Shown: in pieces, positions 23,777-33,500 of the stretch
Position numbering within the stretch: position 1 is the stretch's first letter
Layout of the letters: the number at the start of each line of letters is the position of its first letter
Source: Syncephalis plumigaleata
Taxonomy: Eukaryota > Zoopagomycota > Zoopagomycetes > Zoopagales > Piptocephalidaceae
Length of the DNA stretch: 45,696 nucleotides
Assembly (NCBI GenBank): GCA_025201365.1
Contig: JAIXMF010000074.1
Span: 1-45,696, forward strand
Direction: 5' to 3'
Program-made: the position numbers and the translations under genes
Notes under the pieces: generated by a model
Told to the model about the DNA's origin: nothing
The model's database searches: none
Seen by the model: the letters and a program-made list of their open reading frames with translations, nothing else

Positions 23777-24033
23777 TTTAACTTTCTGCTACTACTCTGC
23801 GATATAATAAACACTACTATGCAGTATTTGCTGGCTCCACGATCACGCTTGTATCGATCGTGATAGGATCAGGGAAATATCAAAAAAGAATAGAAGTGAA
23901 AAATTGCTAGGTCAAAACTGGAAAAAAATAACTATACCGATATATTATGGTTAATGTTGACAGCATCATGCGTACTATTCGTCGTGTAAAGTTTACCACC
24001 CGTTAGATTCGATAAACACTCTTTCATTTCCTT
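23777..24033. promoter_or_regulatory. Shared divergent promoter of eIF5B and PSF2
   Basis: Only 257 bp separate the two start codons, which face apart. It contains an A/T-rich core (about 23880-23945) and a hexamer palindrome (ATCGAT) at 23853-23858 in 'tatcgatcgtgata'. No specific factor site can be named from sequence alone. Confidence 0.5.
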
Positions 24034-24836
24034 ATGGCAATACCGCTTGAATTAACTCGCGGGCTATCGCCGGCCGAGATCGAATTCATAGCTGAAAACG
24101 AACTGATTACCATTGAACCAATGGTACGAACACAGTCACTGGAATTGATACAGGTAAGACGAGATAGATATACATCGATATCTATCAATACGATACTATA
24201 TCTATAGCGTATACTATTGCTAGGGCACCTATGCACCGCTACAACCACAACCGCCTAAACTAACGCAAGTGCCTATATGGATGGCATTGGTACTTCGTAA
24301 ACGCAATCAATGTCGAATTGTACCGCCAGACTGGCTTACTGTTGGTAAGTAAGGAGAGGACCAGTAAAGATGATTTTATTCTTAATACTAGGTGAATCCA
24401 TTAGAGTTCTTGAGTAAGAAGCTCGAAGAGGAGCAAGAGGATGCGCCATTTAGTGCACTGCCCTTGAATTACATGGAAATAGGTCATTTACTATTGGACA
24501 GGTATGTATATCACTAGTGTATTCATCGATGCCACATGTATTGATCCGTTCTGAAGTGCCATGGAGGATATTCCACGATCTGCTATGGTACGTCGTTTAC
24601 TAAAGGATTTACGAGAGATACGACAAGCAAAAGCACGACTAGGTCTCACGCTTATTAACGGCAATCATATGCAGGTAATCTACGAATAGTACATAAGCTA
24701 TAGATTTATGAAATACCAAGTAACACACACGCTATAATAGATGGATAATATTGGATGGATGGAGTTGAATGAGATTCGACCGTTCTTTACCAAAGCTTTC
24801 GAACAACTACAACAATTAGAACCGGAAGAACAGTAG
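24034..24836 (+). CDS. PSF2: DNA replication GINS subunit Psf2
   Basis: Six exons: 24034-24153, 24224-24344, 24405-24501, 24557-24674 and 24741-24836, with every junction in phase (five introns or fewer depending on the 24345-24404 intron, whose true acceptor is CCATTAG rather than the earlier ACTAG). The N-terminus has the Psf2 signature: LSPAEIEFIAENELITIEP, then GTYAPLQP, then VPIWMALVLRKRNQCRIVPP and DWLTVEFL. The C-terminal helix has the family's R-x-L-L-K-D-L-R-E-I-R pattern. The length (~183 aa) is normal. Known role: one of four GINS subunits, part of the CMG helicase at replication forks. No lesion seen. Confidence 0.93.
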
Positions 24837-25144
24837 TAGTAATAGTAGCTTGCTTCGTATAAACGAGCCACGACTCAATCGTTGTATCATGTAATGTTGA
24901 TTCTACTATCAATAAAAATCGTATCATTACTTACTTGTAAGCTATGCCATTTACAGTGTTTTTCCAACCAGTTAACATTGCTAAACTTTTGCTGTTTATT
25001 AATAAATAAATTTACACAATTGTTAACACCATTATTGCATTGCTATTATTATTGAGTAGTTGTCATGGCCTTAGCAGTTGAGAGAGATGTTAAGGATCGC
25101 GATATCATGTACTACAATGAGTGATAATAAATAATAGTTATTCC
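24837..25144. other. Intergenic region between PSF2 and the second inverted repeat
   Basis: Holds the PSF2 3' flank (AATAAA at 24910) and AT-rich sequence. No gene seen. Confidence 0.4.
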
Positions 25145-25224
25145 TCATTATTAGTCAACAGAAACATATTGCTCGCTCTCTATAATGTAATCAACAACAA
25201 TATAGTATGATTTATTGATACTTG

Positions 25225-26958
25225 TTATAGTTCACCATATTCTTGCATCGTGTACACATCGCCGTCATAGGAACTACTTATCATACCAAGCATTGTGTCA
25301 ATTTTCAAATGCCCACCAGCGATAGGTGCTTCCAATTTACGTATTATTTCTTTTGTATTGATGTCTACAAGCAATCGATTGTATACATGATTACGCTCTT
25401 TTGTAATAAAAACATAGAGATCTCCAATAAAATTTCTAGTGAAAATCGTACCCGGTAAATGCAATACTTGATCGTCATTGTAGGATAAGTCTGTCCATAC
25501 TTTTGTCGGTTTGGAATCAAACATCGAATATCTGCATCCAGCTCTTAACAATGGAGCAAGTATATGCTGGTCTGTCATAATATAACTATTACGTGGAGTA
25601 TGGCTTTGACCATTGGATGCTACGCTATGCATTATGTATGGGTTATAATCAGGATGACCACCAAATTCAATTATCATATGCGAATCATATGAATTATACG
25701 GAATTGGCCATGCCGTCGGCATCTTCTCAGGTAGATGAAACCAGCCATTTCGCAATTGTACAACAGGATTATTACTCGAGAACTGGTATAATGCCCATTC
25801 AATACGATCTGTGTCATCATCGTGAACTATTCTTACCGTGTATACTATCGCTGTATTGTTAGTTGTTTTATGGAAACATATCGCATTCCATGTATCATCA
25901 ATGTTTCCTGGACACATGATACTATTATCTATATCGAATACCATTATATCGTCTAAATATATTGATTATTAGTACTAGTTATATTGCATTGTTGTATACT
26001 TACTACATATACAAATTGGCAAATCATCGGATGACTCGTATGATTCATGCACTAATAATACCCATTTCCCCTCGATTGCCTTCACTCGATATTGTACTGA
26101 AACGTCGAATGCTGTGAAGACACCACCATGTTTTCGAGAAAGTATTTTTATATTATAGTTGGTATCGCTCTCAATCACATAAGGAGATGTGGCTATATAA
26201 TGGTCACCCAGGACATAACTATGCCGAACTTCATTAACGCTACCCAAAGAAAGAACGTTTGGCGATGTGGAAAATGTACTGCTATACACAATGTTATTGC
26301 TTGATCTAAGATTTGAATGTGGCAAGTATTGTAAAGTATAATTATGGATTGACATTTTGTCTGGACGACCTTGCTGCGTTATAAATATACGATTATTATC
26401 AACATCTTCGCGATAATCTATTCCATCCCCGTCCTGTTCCATATCGATATTTGTGATATTGCATCGTCCATATCGCCAATTATTCTCAGTGCTCACTCGT
26501 CGACGATATGTGTTGTACCAGTCTACATTCTCTAGTAGATCGGCTCGTTTATCCGATGTACATGGATGGTTGACATCCGTGCGTATACACCATAGTACGA
26601 ATTCCATTTCTTTATCGTAATAGGCTCCCGATAGGAAATCCCTATGGTATAGTTCTTGCCATAATATTTGGTCATTTCGAATACTGCTTCTTAACGAGTG
26701 ACAACATGCTGATAAACGCAATAATTCGATATGATCAAGTTGACTACGGAAGGCACGCTGGTCATGAGATGGAAGAGTATTCAAACAAACTAGTAATCTA
26801 CAAGACAAGTTGGAATTACTCGATATTTCAGTAGTAGCAGTAGTAGTAGTAGTAGCAGTAGTAGTAGTAGTAGCAGTAGTAGTAGTAGTAGCAGTAGTAG
26901 TAGTAGTAGCTGTAGTAGTAGTAGTAGCTGTAGTAGTAGTAGTAGCTGTAGTAGACAT
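25225..26958 (-). CDS. F-box-like protein, paralogue C (two exons)
   Basis: Exons 26958-26004 and 25952-25225 flank a 51-nt intron (GTAAGT, TACTAATAAT branch, TTTAG), phase 1; 560 codons. It opens with a very long threonine run (~40 residues, from ACT-type codons), then an F-box-like block: LNTLPSHDQ, ELLRLSACC, then SIRNDQILWQELYHRDFLSG. WYNTYRRRV follows. The remainder, including EGKWVLLVHES near the end of exon 1, is shared only with the paralogues at 36832 and, more distantly, at 76. An SCF adaptor role is a family inference. Confidence 0.65.
26833..26955. repeat. Coding trinucleotide repeat (Thr run) in F-box paralogue C
   Basis: GTA/GCA trinucleotides on the plus strand, ACT/GCT-type on the coding strand, interrupted regularly by one variant unit about every six. 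The paralogue at 36832 has only about a dozen units, so the run has expanded or contracted since the duplication. Confidence 0.85.
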
Positions 26959-27045
26959 AGTGGAATGGAATAAGAAAGGCGATATGGGGTAGAGAAATAC
27001 GATGACGTTATTTTAATCAAGAATACACAAATAAATCATACGCAC

Positions 27046-27378
27046 GTGTGGATAATAATGAAACATGGTGTTCAAGTCTTTCTAATTGACGAGATATCCT
27101 ATTGTCACTTGTCATGCCTTCTTAATATGAGTACAATCTATAACAATATACTAATTCATTATTCTATTAGATGCACACATCATAATTGTAAAGATGACAT
27201 GAAAGGTAAAGGATTCGAGTATCGTGTATGGAATTGGGATATGGCAGCATGTCTAAATTTTATTCAGATTATTCTCAGTCTTTGCAATGGAAATGGTGTT
27301 CCAATACAATTTCATCAAAGTGCCATTACTTGTAAACATTCAAGAAATGAAGGACAACAACAAACAACTTATCCGTGA
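27046..27378 (+). CDS. Hypothetical protein divergent from F-box paralogue C
   Basis: An open frame of 110 codons, MWIIMKHGVQVFLIDE through NWDMAACLNFIQIIL. An apparent intron (GTACAA...ATACTAATTC...ATTAG, about 27129-27170) is also conserved in the other arm, so the mature chain is probably shorter. In the other arm a two-base difference at the 'ILSL' segment shifts the frame. No family recognised. It may be a real small gene sharing a promoter with the F-box gene, or conserved duplicated flank. Confidence 0.35.
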   Translation: MWIIMKHGVQVFLIDEISYCHLSCLLNMSTIYNNILIHYSIRCTHHNCKDDMKGKGFEYRVWNWDMAACLNFIQIILSLCNGNGVPIQFHQSAITCKHSRNEGQQQTTYP

Positions 27379-27484
27379 TGAATATCGCTATCACACATAA
27401 ATACGTAGGCTTTATTATCATACCTATTATTTATTCATAAAAACGAAAGGCTAACTGCGTTAAGCAGAAGGAGGAATTCTGTAT

Positions 27485-28130
27485 TACGAACCAGTCAGTC
27501 AGTCATCATTGCTGTAATTGAATTCCTTTTTAATAAAACAATAAGCAGTATCTGTATAAGCATTCATTATTTGTCTATCATTGCTAATACATTAATGTAT
27601 GATTTGTATCGACTAGCATGTCTACGTTCGATGGATCATTACATCAATGATAATGGAATGATGCACTGTCATCATCATGGTATGAATTGATTTACATTTA
27701 ACTATATTCATATACATGATGTTCAATACAATCATTTCAATAGAATATAACCAGCCATAATGGTTGTAACAGGTGTACGCGTCATTATTGACAGAGTATT
27801 CTGAAATGATAATGATGTGTAGATTCAGACAATGAAGGACACTAGTCAAATATTAATAAGCAATTATATTATATTGAAGAATACACTGCCATTGATGAAT
27901 ACTAAAGATTTGTCATAATGAGCATGAAGATGCTAACATGAACACTAGAATACAAATTACAAATAAGCCTGTATACAAAACTGATTGCTAAACAAAATAT
28001 GGTACTGAATAATACTGAATAATACTGAATGATGTTTTTGTAATTTCGAATTGCTGCTATTGTAAATGTCCATGGAGCCATGTGGTAATACTCCATTCTA
28101 TGCGTGGTTGTATATGGATCTTGAATTGGA
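27485..28130. other. AT-rich spacer
   Basis: No gene supported. It contains an 'aatactgaat' short tandem run at 28008-28031. Confidence 0.4.
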
Positions 28131-29234
28131 TTAGTAGGTATCAAGTAGCATAGCATCTTTCGTCAAATCAAATGAAGGCATCGACAACATGTGCTGCTTG
28201 GCCCAATCCTGTTTGGCTGTGGTCATCCACGGTAGTTCTTGAGTCAGAGAGAATGACATTATCGGAAGGTGCGCATCATTTGGCGTAGTTGGTGTATTAA
28301 GCATATAGTCATCGTCTACATCCATTGGTGGGCAGACGAGTACTAAGCCAGGCAGCTTGAATGAGGGCTGCATACGACGTCGCATGGCTGTGCGTTTACG
28401 TGTTCGTGGCCATTGGCACGTATTGACCGTGATTTGCAATCGACCCTTCTTTGTTCGTGGCATGCAGCTTGTAGCGAGATCAGCTTCATCCTCTAAAGGT
28501 CGTTTACGCGGATTGGATGCTATCTTATCCGCGTAGTCCTCGATTACAAATATCAGCTCTTCTTCCGGTGTATTTGGCAGCATGGATGGGTGCTGGTCGT
28601 TATCTGATTCGAGTGCCAATGCCTCTATCGAGTTGAGCGAGTGCTGGATGCTATCTGATTCGAGTGGCGATTCCTCTATCACGTAGAGAGTGCGCTGGAT
28701 TGGTGGTGGTGCAATATGCGATGGTCTCGCTGCTCGGTTACGAGGCATAGTCGTAGTATTGTGAAAACGTGACACCAGCGTCTTCGTTTCATTGCTTTTA
28801 AATGGTGCACCCGCATAAAGCACCTTACTCACCGGATCAAGAATGGCTGATAGGAAATGTTCGGCGCAACAGTCTTGTAGGGCTGCTTGCTGATAACTAC
28901 CGCTAATGCAATAGAAAAACGATACAATTGCATTAAAGAGCCGTTGGTGTAGTCGCTTGCTCATTACACTAACAATACTGTCTAGTAAGTATTCCGCGCA
29001 GCAAGTTTGTCGGGAGAATGTAGCGGCTGCAACCGAATTCGTTTGAACCGGCGATGCAATTGTGCGGAGTGGCACGTTTGCGGGGTTATGAGCGCTATGA
29101 CCTAGGAATATAGAAGGGTGCACAGTATAAACACAAGCCATGATTACGAGAAATGTAACTATACCTACAACACAGCATATAGTCGTTAGTATACTTACTA
29201 TAACGGTTATTAGCACGACGAAGGATAAAAGCAC
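28131..29234 (-). CDS. Hypothetical protein with basic, NLS-like segments
   Basis: A long open frame of 367 codons. If it starts at the first ATG it has a ~38-residue hydrophobic N-terminus (possible membrane anchor). A splice acceptor (CCTAG) near 29101, or the downstream ATG of MPRNRAARPSHIAPP (about 28747), could be the true beginning. Two related blocks are seen, CCAEYLLDSIVSVMSK and CCAEHFLSAILDPVSK, about 43 residues apart. Further on are NPRKRPLEDEAD, PRTKKGRLQI and RTRKRTAMRRRM (nuclear-localisation-like) and an acidic/Pro stretch. No family recognised. Its length in AT-rich DNA and its varied composition argue that it is coding. Confidence 0.6.
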   Translation of the reverse strand: MLLSFVVLITVIVSILTTICCVVGIVTFLVIMACVYTVHPSIFLGHSAHNPANVPLRTIASPVQTNSVAAATFSRQTCCAEYLLDSIVSVMSKRLHQRLFNAIVSFFYCISGSYQQAALQDCCAEHFLSAILDPVSKVLYAGAPFKSNETKTLVSRFHNTTTMPRNRAARPSHIAPPPIQRTLYVIEESPLESDSIQHSLNSIEALALESDNDQHPSMLPNTPEEELIFVIEDYADKIASNPRKRPLEDEADLATSCMPRTKKGRLQITVNTCQWPRTRKRTAMRRRMQPSFKLPGLVLVCPPMDVDDDYMLNTPTTPNDAHLPIMSFSLTQELPWMTTAKQDWAKQHMLSMPSFDLTKDAMLLDTY

Positions 29235-29824
29235 TTACTATGACTATGACGAGATAAACGAATAAAAATAGCGTGTAATTGTAGGAGAGAAATACGATAA
29301 ATACAACGGCAATGAGCACAGCAGGGTGTACGGCTTTGTTGTACAGAAAGAAATGAAGAATAAACTAGTTAGACAAGAGTAGATCGTGGCAAGATCAAGT
29401 GCTACGGAAGAAGTGTTTCTCTGCAGTAATCGTAGTTTACAAGCAGTAAAAGTGTACGCAATAGTATGAATAACTATGCAGAGTAGAGTAGAATAAAGGC
29501 TATGAGTAATTACTATCGTAAGCTAGTGAGAGTACAAACGTGTAGAAGGCACAAAGGAATACAACGCAAACTGAATACGCTTATGCTTAGAAAACGTATG
29601 GAAACACGAAAAAGAACACGAAGAAGAAACACGGTAAAGAAATGCAGAAGTGGCAAGGTGTCAATGTGGTGTCGTTTAAATTAATCAAACGTGCCTGTGC
29701 TACTTCCCTAGAACTACCATACTGTTTGACCATATCCCTCTTTTTATTCTATTCTATACTCATTACTCCATTTCGCTTGTTTGTTTGTTTGTTTCTCTTG
29801 CTCTTCCATTAGGACAATATCAAC
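29235..29824. other. Upstream region of the micro-exon gene
   Basis: A purine-rich stretch (29340-29690), then a T-rich stretch with a TTTG repeat (about 29777-29795) ending in an acceptor-like 'tcttccattag' at 29803-29813, 11 nt before the ATG at 29825. This fits a 5'-UTR intron. The 60-codon Lys/Arg-rich frame at 29502-29684 is judged to be composition. Confidence 0.4.
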
Positions 29825-30494
29825 ATGGAATTATCTGATAATAATAACAATAGCCAGCCTATAGTCAATGCTACAACATCCGTATCATCAAATTCCACTG
29901 GTATTTCTATTATCATCATCATCATCGATACTAGTCAACATACTAATCGTAATACTACTATCTAATGGTCTTTCTAATGACAATCAATAGATGGTAAGTC
30001 TATATCGTATGACATTGATTGCGATACTGATGATGATGCCACATACGATGCTGTCAATCATAGCTGGTGAGTTAAACAACGAGTGATCATGGCATATGTC
30101 GTGTTGGCTGGAATGTAAATCAAAATCATATGTCACTATTATAGAAGCAGCCGTAAGTTGATATTCTGTCTAAATAAACATACAACGTACTAATTGCAAT
30201 ACTCGTATGATAGGAGGTGAGTTGTGAATCACGATAATACTATGCATACACTCATTGAAATGTGGCAATCGATTCCCGTATGATTATGGTGCATAGGAAC
30301 ACGTAAGCTACTAGTATCATTGTAATGAGCCATTTGATTCACGTATGATCGCATGTATTAGTGGGTAAGCGAGCACTCGTTGGAATGTGGCATTCGATTC
30401 ACCGATGATGACGCGTAATAGATTGTAAGTGGGCGGTATTCTGATTGCAGTATACGTCATGCTAATTGCAATGGCACAATTGCTTCACTTGTCA

Positions 30495-30531
<37 letters not shown>

Positions 30532-33500
30532 TGACAGTATGTAGGTGATCATTTCGATCATAGCATACGATGTGCTCATTACAAGTTGACATGTCATGAT
30601 ACGTGTACGATGACCTGTAACAGGATGTAAGTTGTTAGTCTAGCATTACTGTATAGTGTACTAATAACAACAACGATCATCATCATTCTCTTCGCATATG
30701 ATTGCACTAGTATGTAAGTGGACATTTCCATACTAATGCATGATATGTTAATAACAATGCATCACACACATATATATATACATAATAGATTGTAAGAAGT
30801 TAGCATTCCAGTCATACTAGTCGATGTACTCATTACTCTATGGCATACAATTCACATATGATTACGAGTAATAGGTTGTAAGTGATCATCGTTGCAGTGT
30901 ACGATCGATTAATTACAAGCTGATTGACAATTCACGTATACATCCATGTAACAGAGGGTAACTAGACATTCCTATCGTGATATGTGTGATGTGTTAATCG
31001 AAATGAGGAACATGGTTCATGATGGATGATTACACGGCATAGACTGTAGGTTGTCATTCTAGTATCAGTATACGGCATACTAATCATAGTATATATTTAT
31101 TATTACGAATAATAGGAGGCAAGTCATTATGATGACTATAAGATACGATATGCTGATTGTAGTATGATACATGATTGACTTGTAATAACACATGCAGAAA
31201 GATGTAAGCTAGCACTCCAATAATAATCACAATAATCATAATGCGATATACAATTCATATACATTTGTGTGTATGATGATCACACGACATAGACGGTAAG
31301 TTAACACGTGAACTACAATCCCAAATTGTAGCTCACCTATGACTATGGAATACAATAGGCCGTAAGTTATTGTTTCGATTGAAGCATACGAGACATTAAT
31401 TGAAGTGTGAAATACAATCAATTCACGTACTATCACGTACAACAGATGGTAAGCTAGCATTCTAATCACCGTAGAATGTATGCTAATTGGGGTGTGGCAC
31501 GTGATTCATGTATGATTATGAATGGTAGATGGTAAGCTAGTATTATAACGACAGTAGGTGATGTGTTAATTGTAATGTGGTATACAATCCATATGCATTT
31601 ATGAATGATAGCCTGTAAGCTAGCATTCTAATGACAATAGAGCACGCATTAATTGGAATATGACACGCGATTTGCATACGACTATGCACAGCGAATAGTA
31701 AGCTAGCACTATGATGACAATAGGTGCTGTGCTAATTATAATGCGGCATACAATTTTTGTATGATTATGAATGATAGACTGTAAGTCAATGTACCGAATT
31801 TAGTATGCAATGAGCTTACCGTAAATTGAAATATGATTCCCCTATGATTATGAATGGCAGTATGTAAGCTAGCACGATGATTACAGCGTGCAACCAGCTA
31901 ATTATAAAATGATATGCAACCCATCTATGATTACGAATGACAGGATGCAAGTTGACATATCAATTACATCGTACAATGAATTAATTGTAATGTGGCATAC
32001 GATTCACATATGATTGTGAATGATAGAGAGTGAGTGAACGCGTTGGTAACAGCATGTGATAAACTAACTGTAGATTGGCATATGATTCCCGTATGATTAT
32101 GAATGGCAGTGGGTAAGCTAGTATTCTAGTGACAATGGGCGATGTGCTAATTGCAATGCGGTGTATAATCCAATGCGTTTATTAATGATAGGGTGTGAGT
32201 TAGCATAATGGTTATTGCATACAGTGGACTGATTATAATGTATCATACGATTCACATATGATTATGAATGGCAGTATGTAAGTTGGAATAATGATAGCAG
32301 CATGCGATGGACTGATCATAATGCATCTTACGATTCTCGTACAATTACACGCTACAGGATGTAAGTAAGCATACAAATTACAGCGTATGATGAACTAATT
32401 GTAAATTAAATATAATTTTGTATAATTATGCGTGACAGGAGGTTAGTTAACATGTCGATTGCAGCATACGATGGACTAACATACAAAACTTGTGTATGAT
32501 TATACCTGACAGTATGTAAGTTAGCACGATGATTACAGCATACGATAGTCTAATTGTAATTAACATGTGACTTGTTTATAATTACGCATGACAGTTGGTA
32601 AGCTAGCACATTGATTATGGGTTTAATGGCTTAATCGTATTACGATACTCGATTTCTATACAATTGTATGGGACAGGGAGTAAGCTACCATACCGCCTGA
32701 AGCATACCATAAGTTAATAATATATATTGGAATCCACGTATGCTTATGGGGGCAGCTTGTAAGTTTATATACAGGCTGTATCAAACAGTATACTCATTAG
32801 AATGCGCTTTACAATCCCATAGCTTTCTGAACGGGAGAAAGTAAGTCAATATACAGAATTTAGTATGCAATGCGCTGATTGTAATGCGGTATACCATTGA
32901 AATATGCTTGTAAATGATAGGAGGTAGGCTAGCATTACCATTACCGCATGCAATATGTTAATCGTAATGTGGCATATGATCCATATATAATTACAAATGA
33001 TAGATAGTAAGTTATTTTCTCGATGTTAGTGTAAGATGAACTCATTGCAAGATGTCCTATAATTCGTGTATGCTTACATGTAATAGAGAGTAAGCTGATA
33101 CGTTGATTACAAGATGTGATACGTTAATGGTAATGTCATTGAATGATTCACATAAAACTACAAATGTTAGAGGGTAAGCCAGCATTCTGGTTACAATCTA
33201 CGGTATATTAATCGTATTGTGATACAATATTGACCGTTGTTTGTGTATGAAAGGAAGTAAGTCACCATTTTGTTTACATTCTACGGTATGTTAATCGGAA
33301 TGTGATATGTGCTTGTATTATTGTTACAGGAGGTAAGTTGATATCCGAATGATGAAGCATCATTCATTTATTACAATGAGGCATTCATCCCACGTAGAAT
33401 CGTATACGGGAAGAAGTAAGCTTTGTTGTTTGATTTGGTCAAGTATGTTGTGGCGCTAATCGATTGTTGTATGTCCTAGTTGAAGGCTGAGAATCGACGT

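Larger units (their letters stand above)
25145..27484 (-). repeat. Left arm of the F-box inverted duplication
   Basis: Reverse complement of 36300-38555. The outer end is 'cattattagtcaacagaaac' (25147); the inner end is the 'aggaggaattctgta' word (27469-27484). Both arms carry an F-box-like gene and a divergent small ORF. They differ by substitutions, by the length of the Thr-codon run and by small indels, so they are older than the eIF5B arms. The spacer is ~8.8 kb and contains the micro-exon array. Confidence 0.88.

Noticed and set aside
25593-25862. Antisense frames inside the F-box paralogues (also 37787-38113)
   Set aside because: They mirror the conserved coding exon and have no independent support.
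26790-27020. Poly-leucine and poly-valine frames over the trinucleotide run
   Set aside because: They are other-frame readings of the Thr-codon repeat in the F-box gene.
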